A stretch of 64,000 nt of DNA, taken from Arthrobacter dokdonellae. Lineage in GTDB: Bacteria > Actinomycetota > Actinomycetes > Actinomycetales > Micrococcaceae. The notes under the pieces are model-generated. The model was not told the origin of the DNA. It searched no databases and saw only the letters and a program-made list of their open reading frames with translations. Positions 18,511 through 27,119 of this stretch are shown here, in pieces. The translations under genes were made by a program, and so were the position numbers. Position 1 is the stretch's first letter. The number at the start of each line of letters is the position of its first letter. The stretch lies in NCBI RefSeq assembly GCF_003268655.1, contig NZ_CP029642.1:3968001-4032000 (forward strand), written 5' to 3'.

Positions 18511-19425
18511 CTAAGCGATGGTGGAGATGAGCGCTTTGAGGTCTTCAAGATCCTGTGGCGCCAAATCTTGAAGTGGCGGACGTACGCCGCCCGCGGGCCG
18601 GCCGATTACTTCCAGTCCAGCCTTGATAATGGAAACGCCGTACCCCTTCACCCTGTCCCGAATATCGAGATAAGGGATCACAAAATCGTTGAGCTTTTTG
18701 TTCACGGCCACTCGGTCAAGATTGCGCACATCTTGGTAAAAATCCAATGCAAATTCGGGAACAAAGTTGTACATGGCGCTGGAGTATGTGCTCATACCCA
18801 ACTGCATAAGCGGCAAGGCAAACGTCTCAGCAGTGGGAAGCCCGCCCAGGTAAAACAGCCTGTCGCCCAACTTCGCGTAGACCCTGGCATCGTGCTCAAT
18901 GTCGCCCACGCCGTCCTTGAACCCTATGAGGTTGGCATGCTTGTCCGCCAGTGTCTCCACAGTGGTGTCCTTGTAGATGGCGTTGGCCCGGTTGTAGATA
19001 ATCACGCCCAAGCTGGTTGCCTGGCACACGGCGCTGACGTGAGCTGTGAGCCCTTGCTGATCAGCCTCCGTCAGGTACGGCGGCAACAGCAGGATCCCCT
19101 CGGCACCGGCAGCCTCGGCAGCCTTCGCGTTTTCTACAGCCTGAGCTGTTGAGCCGCCAGCTGAGGCAAGAACGGGAACCGTCTTGCCCACTTCCTCAAC
19201 GGCTGTCCGCACCACTCGTGTGGACTCCGCTGGAGTGAGCGAGAATCCCTCGCCGGTTCCACCAGCGGCAAACAGTCCACCAACAGGAAAACTCGCCTGC
19301 CAAGAGAGGTGCTTGCGGTAATTTTCTTCGTCGAACGCCAATTCGTTATTGAAGGAAGTAACAGGGAATGAGAGCAGGCCGTCCTTGAGGATGGTTGCCA
19401 GTTCTTGTGGAGCGTACGTTGCCAC
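18511..19425 (-). CDS. kdgD: 5-dehydro-4-deoxyglucarate dehydratase
   Basis: A DapA-superfamily TIM barrel of 304 residues when started at the GTG at 19425, which has AAGGAA upstream; the ATG at 19467 lacks a ribosome site and would add 14 residues. The Schiff-base Lys (K170 in GFKDGVGD) and the partner Tyr (Y144 in IIYNRAN) are in place, as is the GGTGEG loop. It dehydrates and decarboxylates 5-keto-4-deoxyglucarate to 2,5-dioxopentanoate. It sits between the transporter and the dehydrogenase in a co-directional operon. Confidence 0.92.
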   Translation of the reverse strand: MATYAPQELATILKDGLLSFPVTSFNNELAFDEENYRKHLSWQASFPVGGLFAAGGTGEGFSLTPAESTRVVRTAVEEVGKTVPVLASAGGSTAQAVENAKAAEAAGAEGILLLPPYLTEADQQGLTAHVSAVCQATSLGVIIYNRANAIYKDTTVETLADKHANLIGFKDGVGDIEHDARVYAKLGDRLFYLGGLPTAETFALPLMQLGMSTYSSAMYNFVPEFALDFYQDVRNLDRVAVNKKLNDFVIPYLDIRDRVKGYGVSIIKAGLEVIGRPAGGVRPPLQDLAPQDLEDLKALISTIA

Positions 19426-19584
19426 GGGGGTGTTCCTTACATTTAGTGCCGCTGGTGGAAACCGCATTTTTGGGGGGAATTAGTTTCAGACTAGGCGGAG
19501 TGATTGATGCCTGTCCAAGTGCATATTTATATCCAGCGATACCCACAAGGCATCACAAAGTAATTGCTGACGGTTCGCCAGGTG

Positions 19585-21039
19585 CTAAACGGGAACTGAA
19601 GTCGAAGTGGCCGTACCAGGCTTGAATTCCAGGCGCTTGACTCGCCCCATGATCACGTAGCCGACCAAAGCAAGGGCCCCATGTGCGCCTACGAACCATA
19701 GCGCGATGTCAAACTTGCCAGTGGCAGCGATAATAAAGCCGATCACAATTGGAGTAACAATTCCGGCAATATTGCCAATGGCGTTCATAATGGCTGCCGA
19801 GACACTGTTGGCCTCTTTTGGTGCCATATCTGTGGCAAAGGCCCAACCCAAAGCCGCGAAACCCTTTCCGAAGAACGCCGCGGTCATCAACAGGACGATG
19901 AGCGGCGTGCTGTTAGTGAACGGGCACAACATGATCAGCATGGCTAAGACCATTCCAATCACCGAGGGAATCTTGCGGGCTGCAGTGAGAGAGACACCCC
20001 TTCGGAGCATCCAGTCCGAAACGAAGCCACCCAGCATGCCGCCGGCGAAGCCCATCAGGGCCGGAATCGCTGCCACGAAGCCTGCTTGCAGAATGTTCAG
20101 ATGGCGGCTGCTTACCAGATAAATGGGGAACCAGGTAATGAAGAAGTAGGTCAGAGCGTTAATCGCATACTGGGCAACATACAGGCCCCAGAACATGCGG
20201 CTGGTAAAAAGTTGGGCAAACTGCGCCCTGGTGACGGGCACGCGCTTGGATTTGAGCGTCTCGGACTCATCCAAATCGACAAGACCACCTCCATCGCGGA
20301 TGATCGCAATTTCGGCGGCAGTGACACGCTTGTGCTTCGACGGGACGTTCATCCACCCGAACCAGACAACAGCCATGATGATGCCCAGCAGACTCAGAGC
20401 GAAGAAGCCAAAACGCCAGCCAAAAGTAAAAGTCATCCAACCCAGCAACGGCGCGAACATGGCCGTAGCCAAATATTGCGCCGAATTGAAAATCGCGGCC
20501 GCCCGCCCCCGCTCCTTGGTTGGAAACCACATCGTAGCAATTCGAGCGTTGGCGGGAAATGCCGGCGCCTCCACAACTCCAAGCAGCAACCTGAGGGTGA
20601 AGAGAACGGTCACAGAGATCAGGACAGGTGTGGAAATCAACCCGACAAAACCTACCGCCAATGTCACCAGCGACCACAGAGTCAGGCTCCAGCCGTATAC
20701 CTTCTTGGCCCCAAACTTGTCCAGCAAGTAGCCGCCAGGAAGCTGGCTAACAACATAAGCCCAGCTGAATGCAGAGAAAACAAAGCCCAATTGGACGCTT
20801 GTCATTCCCAATGCCTTGGACATGTCATGACCGGCAATGGACATGCTGCTGCGGTCAGCATAGTTGACCACAGTGATGAAGAAGATCAGCCCGAGTACCA
20901 AGAAGCGCGTATGAGACTTGGCCTTAGGTCGTCGGGCCGGGTGGCCGGAAAACGGGCGTGCTTCCGTGTTGGCTGGCTGGTCGGGCCGCGACGCTGCGGC
21001 TCCGGCTTCTACAATTGAATCAAATTTTGGCTCGGGCAT
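19585..21039 (-). CDS. MFS transporter, glucarate/galactarate type (GudP-like)
   Basis: A 484-residue major facilitator of the anion:cation symporter group. After a roughly 45-residue polar N-terminus come about twelve membrane segments, with the MFS loop (YLLDKFGAKKVYG) after segment 2 and FPTKERGRAAA after segment 4. ADRSSMSIAG in the first helix region is typical of GudP/GarP proteins. AAGGAA ribosome site. Probably a proton symporter for the aldarate substrates. Confidence 0.88.
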   Translation of the reverse strand: MPEPKFDSIVEAGAAASRPDQPANTEARPFSGHPARRPKAKSHTRFLVLGLIFFITVVNYADRSSMSIAGHDMSKALGMTSVQLGFVFSAFSWAYVVSQLPGGYLLDKFGAKKVYGWSLTLWSLVTLAVGFVGLISTPVLISVTVLFTLRLLLGVVEAPAFPANARIATMWFPTKERGRAAAIFNSAQYLATAMFAPLLGWMTFTFGWRFGFFALSLLGIIMAVVWFGWMNVPSKHKRVTAAEIAIIRDGGGLVDLDESETLKSKRVPVTRAQFAQLFTSRMFWGLYVAQYAINALTYFFITWFPIYLVSSRHLNILQAGFVAAIPALMGFAGGMLGGFVSDWMLRRGVSLTAARKIPSVIGMVLAMLIMLCPFTNSTPLIVLLMTAAFFGKGFAALGWAFATDMAPKEANSVSAAIMNAIGNIAGIVTPIVIGFIIAATGKFDIALWFVGAHGALALVGYVIMGRVKRLEFKPGTATSTSVPV

Positions 21040-21193
21040 CGACGTTCCTTCTCTAGGGAAATCTCTCCAGACTTGTCAGCGTTCTGCTGGTCCTGGTTTC
21101 AGACTTCGTGAGCCAGAACACATACTGGCTGCCTAAACACTAAGTCGCGAAAGTGATGCACGTCCAAGTCGATTAATGTATGGTTCGATGCAC

Positions 21194-22138
21194 TTAAGGT
21201 ATTGTTTTCTCGCTCGTGTCAGAGCTAAGGTCGTTGTCTTTCTGCCACTGATCACCAGAAGTGCTGAATTCAAAATCCTGCAGCAGCCGCTTCAGTGCGG
21301 GGTTAGTGACGTTCTTGATCCAGATTGCGTGCAATTCCACGGGCTGGCCGTAAGACCTAGCCAACGGCAGGAACACAACACCCTCCACGCCAAGCTTTTT
21401 GGCCGCTTCGGGGACGAACGCTATCCCGCGCTTCGCTGCTACCAGTGACACCATGGTGAGAATCTGGCTGACCGAGTACACCACATTGCCATGCTGCACA
21501 GGCAGCGTTCGCACCACTAAGTCGTAGAAGTAACGCGCCTGCGTGGGAGAATACATAATCAAAGCCTCTGCTCTCAGATCAGCATCTTGCAGAGGCCGGC
21601 CCAAGTTCGCCAGCGGGTGGCCGTACGGAACGGCAAGGAGCATGCGCTCCCGGTAGAGCAGCCGTGAATCGAACTCGTCCGTGTTGAATGGCGGTCTCGC
21701 CAGGCCAACGTCCAACTGGCCAGATTGCAAACCTTGAATCTGCTCCCCCGTGACTTGTTCAAAGAGCTCAACGGCTAGATCTGGTATTTGCGTTGAAATG
21801 GCGTCCAGTAATGGGCCAAGAATGCTGAATCCGCTGGTTGCCGTAAAGCCAACGCGCAAAATCCCGGAGCTGCCAGAAGCAATGCGCCGAGCCGTCACTG
21901 GTGCTCGGTTGGCCAATGTCATCAGTCGCCGGGCCTCATCCAAGAACACAAGGCCCGCATGAGTGAGCGAAACCTTGCGATTGTTTCGCTCCAGCAAGGC
22001 AGTGCCCACTGTTTTCTCCAATTTTTGGATCTGGCGGCTTAGCGGCGGTTGGGTCATGTTGAGCCGCTCCGCCGCGCGTCCAAAGTGGAGCTCCTCAGCA
22101 ACGGCAATGAAGGCCGCCAACTGGTCAAAGGTGAACAT
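21194..22138 (-). CDS. LysR-family transcriptional regulator of the aldarate operon
   Basis: A 314-residue LTTR: HTH at residues 1-60 (LHFGRAAERLNMTQPPLSRQ), linker helix, then two effector sub-domains. It is co-directional with and 154 bases upstream of the MFS gene, so it is the probable activator, with aldarate or a pathway intermediate as inducer. The intergenic region contains two copies of GATGCAC and the octamer GTCCAAGT, which also occurs before kdgD at about 19513. These are possible recognition elements but untested. GGAG precedes the start. Confidence 0.88.
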   Translation of the reverse strand: MFTFDQLAAFIAVAEELHFGRAAERLNMTQPPLSRQIQKLEKTVGTALLERNNRKVSLTHAGLVFLDEARRLMTLANRAPVTARRIASGSSGILRVGFTATSGFSILGPLLDAISTQIPDLAVELFEQVTGEQIQGLQSGQLDVGLARPPFNTDEFDSRLLYRERMLLAVPYGHPLANLGRPLQDADLRAEALIMYSPTQARYFYDLVVRTLPVQHGNVVYSVSQILTMVSLVAAKRGIAFVPEAAKKLGVEGVVFLPLARSYGQPVELHAIWIKNVTNPALKRLLQDFEFSTSGDQWQKDNDLSSDTSEKTIP

Positions 22139-22401
22139 GATGCACTCCGAGTATTGAAGTTTGATGCCAGGCCTGCCCGTGGTTGGCAGTTTGGGTTGAC
22201 AGATCTTTCAAGGACCGGTTGAGCGGTCTCGTTAATTGTCCCAAACTCGATGCGGGATAGTTAACCTCCGCATCGTTAGCGGCGGGCTACGTTCCAAGGA
22301 GCGAAGGACTATCTCCAGTTCCCAATATCCACTGTTCAATCCTCGGAGTAAACGGGGGGGTAAGCCCCATTTCAGGCAAACAAAAAGCCCCCCAACCCAG
22401 C

Positions 22402-22600
22402 GTTTCCGCAGGTCAGAGGGCTTTCGGGGTGGAGCTAAGGAGATTCGAACTCCTGACCTCCTCTCCGGGGAGGACACTTTTGGGCGGTTTCGGTTGGCTG
22501 TTGATTCCTTGAGTTTCCGCGGATTTTGGGGCATTTCCACGCCAACCGCAGGTGCTCATATGTGGTCATTTTCGATCGTTTCCGTGGGGTAACCGTGGGG
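22402..22600. repeat. 199-bp direct repeat, copy 2 (attachment-site remnant)
   Basis: Matches 8530-8728 base for base apart from about three positions near 22554-22558. The similarity ends abruptly on both sides. Together the copies delimit a 13.9-kb segment holding the XRE/NTase pair and the aldarate operon. Confidence 0.85.
22430..22462 (-). pseudogene. tRNA-Ala 3' fragment, copy 2
   Basis: Identical to the fragment at 8558-8590: T-arm and acceptor 3' strand of tRNA-Ala without the 5' half. The hairpin after it (about 22383-22428, ending in a GGGGGGCTTTTT run on the minus strand) differs in its distal arm from copy 1 and has a better T-tract. Confidence 0.75.
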
Positions 22601-22814
22601 TGATTCCGGCGCCCCTTCAGCGACTACGGATGCTTGGCTGGCCCAAGAGCTCCCTGGTGCGTGGCGCGGCCGTTTTCGACAGCGGCCGAAACCGTGTGCG
22701 TTCGACGGTGGTCATCATTGATCCCTCTGCGAAGCTTTCGGCAACATACGAAAAATATTCTGGACCACATTCTCCGGGCCGGAGATTCGTTCGGTGGACT
22801 CAAGCTGCAGGCAT

Positions 22815-23255
22815 TCAATTAACGAGGCTTTCGCTTTTGACTATCTTGATCATCGGCGAAAGTAGCCCCAAAAGGTTCAGGGGCTGGTCATGCGCAGCGT
22901 CGTTCTGACCGGCGCAGGCGTCCTCTAGGACGGTGACGTATCGACCTGCGTCTGCGGCGCCCATGGCCGTAGCGAGTATGCAGCAGTCGGTTGCCACGCC
23001 AGTGAGCACCATCTCGTCTCCGACGGGAATCCGGTCCGCCAGTGCTGTCCCCATTTGGAGAACGTCGGAAGGTCTATAGGGTTCTGGGCCTCGACCTCTG
23101 AAAGCTCGATGTTCCATATGGGATCGGCGGGATCCAAACGCATGCTTTGCCAGCGGTCGTAGTACGAGGACCACGACCCTCTTTCGGCTGGGTCGGGGAT
23201 AAAGCGTGTGAAGATGGGCTCCAGGCCAGAAGCTGGTGGGAGAAGCTTATGGCCC
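22815..23255 (-). pseudogene. Isochorismatase-like cysteine hydrolase, frameshifted
   Basis: Two minus-strand frames share one domain. The first reads IFTRFIPDPAERGSWSSYYD and on to PTFSKWG; the second continues GTALADRIPVGDEMVLTGVA with TDCC, the nucleophile Cys motif. The shift lies near 23045-23060. The N-terminus before about 23255 also hits a stop, so at least one more lesion or a truncation exists. The family hydrolyses isochorismate, nicotinamide or carbamoyl sarcosine-type substrates. Not functional as it stands. Confidence 0.7.
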
Positions 23256-23584
23256 TTGACAGAGCGTTCTGATGATGTGACTAGCGCTATTCACGTAGAG
23301 CTGACACAGACATTCAAGGAAGGACACCGGGCTCCGTCTTGGCAAACGCTGCCTGCCGGTTCAATCCTTCAGGAGCCGAACACCCCCGTTCTGCAATCTA
23401 GGGAAATCCGGATACTAGGCAGAGACTCGTGAATTGATGGGTCTCGCGCACGGACTCGACCAGCGGGACTCGCATCAAGTGCAATTCCCGTGGCTTAACC
23501 CCGCCGACAATCAAGCCCGCGTCTGATCATCCGTGAAGTTGCATGAGGATCCCCGATCAGACGCGAACCGATTTGGAACCTCGG
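23256..23584. other. No gene recognised (about 330 bp)
   Basis: Between the hydrolase remnant and the 3' end of the RES gene. Only short frames occur and no regulatory element was recognised. Confidence 0.4.
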
Positions 23585-24289
23585 CTACTCTTCTTCCCAT
23601 TCCAGGCCTAGGATTCTGAATGCTTCGAGGATGTCCCGGCTATTGACACCAAGGTCATGGGCGGTGATGTTGGTGATCCTGGGGCTGATGGCCGCGTCTC
23701 CGGGTTGTTCAAAGACCGCCCATAGCAGTAGGTCATCGCCGTGGCGGGAGGCGAACTGGATGCCGTCGAACTCCCCGGTGTCGTAAATGAAGGCGGCAAT
23801 GGCCTGGGTCAGCAGTCTGGGCCTGGCATCCTTGAGGGCGGCAGCGTCAAAATCCGCCAGGTTCAGGCTCAGCGCCATGCCAATGAATCGAGGATACAGG
23901 GCCGCGACGGTACCGGAGGACGTGACGGCGCAAAAGGTGCCGACCAGGTCTGCCGAGGCCGCCGTGCGTTCATCCAGCCATTCCCGCGGGACCAGGCCCG
24001 GCGCAAGGCTGGGGTGAAGGACCTTGTCTTCGTCGTCTACTTCAATGGCGGCCAGTTCGAGACCCAGCCTGGTGTCCTTGCGGAAACCGGCAAGGACTTC
24101 CAGAAGGCAGCCCAGCAGGCTTGACCCGGCGTACACGGTGCGAAAGTTTCCGTTGAGGTCGTCCCAGCGGCCGGGGAACCGGCCGTCGGTGGCCCATTCC
24201 CAGCCACTCCAGGCCCATGGTTCCGGGCTGAAGCCGACGCGCCAGACCGTGCCGCGGATGTTGGCCGCGGTCAGTTCAGGTGAATTCAC
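23585..24289 (-). CDS. RES-domain toxin (NAD+-degrading type)
   Basis: A 234-residue RES-family protein. Conserved positions visible are R17 (VWRVG), the YAGSSLLGCLLEVL helix with E64, and the late Ser in IQFASRHGDD, the Arg-Glu-Ser set that names the family. Characterised relatives deplete NAD+ and stop growth. The GTG start is 5 bases after the stop of the Xre gene, so the two are one operon. Slightly longer than the usual single-domain RES toxin, with C-terminal segment DLGVNSRDILEAFRILG unassigned. Confidence 0.82.
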   Translation of the reverse strand: MNSPELTAANIRGTVWRVGFSPEPWAWSGWEWATDGRFPGRWDDLNGNFRTVYAGSSLLGCLLEVLAGFRKDTRLGLELAAIEVDDEDKVLHPSLAPGLVPREWLDERTAASADLVGTFCAVTSSGTVAALYPRFIGMALSLNLADFDAAALKDARPRLLTQAIAAFIYDTGEFDGIQFASRHGDDLLLWAVFEQPGDAAISPRITNITAHDLGVNSRDILEAFRILGLEWEEE

Positions 24290-24294
24290 GGCCG

Positions 24295-24687
24295 TTAGCC
24301 CGCCGATGTGAAGGCCCGGGCGGCGGCCAAAACTGCGGGTCCGGCGTCATCGATCATTCCCTCACGCAGCAGCCTAGCCGGGGGAATGTCCTCAAGTTGG
24401 GGGTTCATGCCCTGGAACCAGGCCTGCACTACGGCCCGGGAATCCCGCTCGGCCAGCAGTGCAGCTACATGGTAGGCGGTGCGCAGCCTGGTCATGACGT
24501 CACCGGAAGGCTCACGCTCGCCATCGGCCCATTGCCGTACGGCACGGGTTTCCTTCACAGAGCCGAGGTATGCCACCAATTTGGCGCCCAGCAGATCCCG
24601 CAAGTCACGGATCAGCTCGGGTCCTGGAAGCCGGACCGAGTCCTGATGTGCCTTCAAACCGCCGCGGGGTGCTGTTACTGCTGCCAT
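24295..24687 (-). CDS. Xre/MbcA-like antitoxin of the RES module
   Basis: A 130-residue antitoxin. The first two thirds form an HTH-like helical bundle (YLGSVKETRAVRQWADGERE). The C-terminal segment (WFQGMNPQLEDIPPARLLRE) is the toxin-binding DUF2384-type motif in which L and P residues near the end plug the RES active site. It precedes the toxin as expected. No ribosome site is visible; the promoter region holds a palindrome (24747-24762) suited to autorepression. Confidence 0.82.
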   Translation of the reverse strand: MAAVTAPRGGLKAHQDSVRLPGPELIRDLRDLLGAKLVAYLGSVKETRAVRQWADGEREPSGDVMTRLRTAYHVAALLAERDSRAVVQAWFQGMNPQLEDIPPARLLREGMIDDAGPAVLAAARAFTSAG

Positions 24688-24746
24688 ACGTCCATGGTTT
24701 CACACGCCGTACGTGTAATCAAGGGGCAAATGACAGTTCAAATCAC

Positions 24747-24762
24747 ACTTGATATCACAAGT
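24747..24762. promoter_or_regulatory. Palindrome upstream of the Xre-RES operon
   Basis: ACTTGATATCACAAGT has 5-bp arms (ACTTG/CAAGT) around an ATATCA core, 60 bases before the antitoxin start, in an AT-rich stretch. Antitoxin binding is inferred from position. A second AT-rich inverted repeat (ATGATA/TATCAT, 24825-24842) lies before the next gene. Confidence 0.4.
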
Positions 24763-24840
24763 TACCGTCGATAATAATGATTATGTCAAGTAAAGAAACT
24801 ATACCTATCTAAAGTCTTTTAATCATGATACATTTATATC

Positions 24841-25275
24841 ATGGTGAGGAAGTTGACGGAAGACCAGGAGTCGCTCGCCCACTATGCGTGGGCGCTGGCC
24901 CGGCACCGGGCGGCACTGGCCAAACAGCTGGCCGACGTGGAGGAATATGAACGCCAGGCCGTTGCACTGGCCGCCCGGTACGGGGTGCGCCAGACCCTGC
25001 TGGCCGCGGTGACCGGGCGCAGCCCGGGCAGGATCTCCCAGGTCGTAGCGGCCACGAACACCGAACCACTGGGCACCCTTGAAGAGGCCCGCGGCCCGTG
25101 GTCCACGGCGCTGGAGCACCCCCAGGACCATCTCACGGCCAGGTCCCGGCCCGCCACCGCGGCCGAACGGGACCAATGGAACGCCACCCGTGAACTCATT
25201 CACGGGCCTCCGGACACCCCCGGCCAACCCTTGCACCACCCAACCCCTGCACCGCGCCGCCGGAACCAGGTGTGA
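24841..25275 (+). CDS. Hypothetical HTH-like protein (144 aa)
   Basis: Divergent from the Xre-RES operon. Residues 5-45 form a charged helix (LAKQLADVEEYERQAVALAA), followed by a possible HTH (TLLAAVTGRSPGRISQVV) and a Pro-rich C-terminal tail. No ribosome site is visible; the AT-rich leader could support a leaderless transcript. Possibly a small regulator; function not known. Confidence 0.5.
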   Translation: MVRKLTEDQESLAHYAWALARHRAALAKQLADVEEYERQAVALAARYGVRQTLLAAVTGRSPGRISQVVAATNTEPLGTLEEARGPWSTALEHPQDHLTARSRPATAAERDQWNATRELIHGPPDTPGQPLHHPTPAPRRRNQV

Positions 25276-25433
25276 TTTTTAGTGGTTTTTGGTAGCTGTC
25301 CGGGCCTTTTAGGATCGAAGATAAAGGTGAGGAGCGCCACCAATCATGGTGTTTTCGTTGACGTCGGAACGGCCTGTGGCGGCACGGCGCGGCTGGGCAT
25401 CCGCGAGATTGTCCGCCAGCTCAACAGTGCCCT

Positions 25434-25685
25434 TGGGGCAACGGCGACCCCGAGGGCGTGTGCCAGCGCGCAGCGGAGGAGATGAAGCTGACCGCGAGCC
25501 TCGCCCGGGCCCTGGACATGAAGACCGTTGTCGGGTTCACCGCTTCCTTAATCTGGCAGTACGTGGCCGTGTTCCCGCCCGTCCCGGAATCGGTGATTGA
25601 CGCCGGCTACCAGGACTTCGCCGACCGCTGGACCCCCATCATGGACGTCTTCGACGATCAACCAACGGCCGAGTCACCAGACTGA
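25434..25685 (+). pseudogene. Sugar phosphate isomerase/epimerase, 3'-internal remnant
   Basis: The frame reads WGNGDPEGVCQRAAEEMKLT, then KTVVGFTASLIWQYVAVFPP and DAGYQDFADRWTPIMDVFDD. These are conserved blocks of the AP-endonuclease-2/xylose-isomerase-like TIM barrel. Only the middle third of such an enzyme is present: neither the N-terminus nor the remaining metal-binding strands follow, and it stops at 25685. A dead relic of another sugar pathway. Confidence 0.65.
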
Positions 25686-26210
25686 CTCCCGTGAGCTGCA
25701 GGCTGGGCATGGGTTCCTGTATGAGTGGCCCGGCCCCAGCCTGCAGGGCACCGACGGGCACGAGCAAGGTGCGTGCACCCCATGCGATCAAACGGACCTG
25801 CTCTCCCCACGGCAACATCCCAGCCTGACACTGTGGGGGCGGCTGCCTGAGCGAAGAGACAACGCTGGCAGTTCACGGCACACCATTTTCCGGCGGATAG
25901 GCCCTCCCAATAACGAAGGATTTCGAGAACGGCTTAAATCGAGCATCCGGTGAGGCAGCCGCTGACAGACCGCCGCGGAATGGTGTCTTGCCGCAAAAAA
26001 TCGGCTGTGGATTCCGGCACTTTATGGTGGTGCTGCGACCGTTCGGTGTCTCGTCGCAGATCCGCGGCGCGAGCTCCTCCGGAAGTGCCATGACCGCTGC
26101 CATGCAGCGTTGCAAAAACGCTGGCGCATTTATTGCTGCGGCTCACCCCTACGGGGACTAGCTGATTGAATGTCGGGCCTAGCTGACGGACGCTGAGGAT
26201 TGGCGCGCTG
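25686..26210. repeat. Gene-free stretch with diverged repeat A (25903-26006)
   Basis: No gene seen. Positions 25903-26006 resemble 36278-36383: both contain CCTCCCAAT, AACGAAGGATTTC, AATCGAG.ATCC and GCCGCAAAAAATCGGCT in the same order and orientation. The two copies bracket the 26.2-36.1 kb sugar module, suggesting old insertion boundaries. Confidence 0.5.
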
Positions 26211-27119
26211 CTAATCGGAAAGATCCCACTCGCCGGGGATCCGGTATGTGCGCGCGGCAGTTCTGGCGAAGAAGGCTTGACGTTCGTCCTCGGAGAGAAC
26301 AGAGGTGATTTGATCGTAGGCTTCGATGAGTTGGGCATAGGTTGAATAGAGGCTGTCGACGGGAAAGTTGCTTCCGAACATGCTGCGTTCTGGGCCGAAG
26401 ATTTCCAGGGTGTCGAGAATGAAGGGGCGCAGCGAGTTGACGGTCCAGTGGTGGTCGTTAGTCCCCAGGGCGGATATTTTGACGACGACATTGGGCTGGG
26501 CTGCCATCGTTCGCATGCCTTCACGCCAGGCATGGATTGAGGCGGCATCGCGGCCGATGGGCATGCCGGCATGATCCAGGATGATTGTGGTCTCTGGGTG
26601 TGAGGCGGCAAGGGCTGCAGCTTCGGCGAGCTGTGAGGGGAACACCTGGAGGTCAAAGGAAAGTCCGAGCGGTGCCAGGCGGGCAAAGTTCCTGACCCAG
26701 CGGGGGTCGGACATGATCGTGTTGCTGCTGGTGTGCGTGTACCGGGGGTTCTCGTGCCAGTTCAGGATGTGTCTTATTCCCCGCACCGAGGGGAAGGAGG
26801 CATGGTATTCGAGTTGAGCACTTGCGTCAGGACTGAGGAGATCGACTTTGCTGACCTGCACGGATGGGATCCCGGCCTCAGTCGCGAGCGTGTCGATCCA
26901 AGCCGTTTCCGCGCGTGGGTCGGCGGCGCCGTTCTCTATATGTACGGATCCTAAAAGTGTCAGCCCGTTTACGTCGGAGAGATAGTCCTCGAGGAGGTAG
27001 CTGTGCCGGATCGGGCTGTCATCGCCGTGGTAGGGGTAGGGTCCGGTCTGTTCGAGCCACGGGTAGGATCTGGAGAGGTCGGCGAGGTGGTGGTGTGCGT
27101 CGATAAGTTTGAATGTCAT
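26211..27119 (-). CDS. Amidohydrolase-2 family protein, probable sugar lactonase
   Basis: A 302-residue COG3618-type TIM-barrel hydrolase. Metal-binding features are the N-terminal DAHHHL, a mid-barrel RHILNWHE, ILDHAGMP and the late Asp region GSNFPVDSLY. Characterised relatives hydrolyse lactones of aldonic acids (L-fucono-, L-rhamnono-, galactono-lactone). It is the last gene of the operon and overlaps the preceding dehydrogenase by 4 bases. Lactonase activity after the SDR enzyme in the same operon is inferred. Confidence 0.82.
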   Translation of the reverse strand: MTFKLIDAHHHLADLSRSYPWLEQTGPYPYHGDDSPIRHSYLLEDYLSDVNGLTLLGSVHIENGAADPRAETAWIDTLATEAGIPSVQVSKVDLLSPDASAQLEYHASFPSVRGIRHILNWHENPRYTHTSSNTIMSDPRWVRNFARLAPLGLSFDLQVFPSQLAEAAALAASHPETTIILDHAGMPIGRDAASIHAWREGMRTMAAQPNVVVKISALGTNDHHWTVNSLRPFILDTLEIFGPERSMFGSNFPVDSLYSTYAQLIEAYDQITSVLSEDERQAFFARTAARTYRIPGEWDLSD

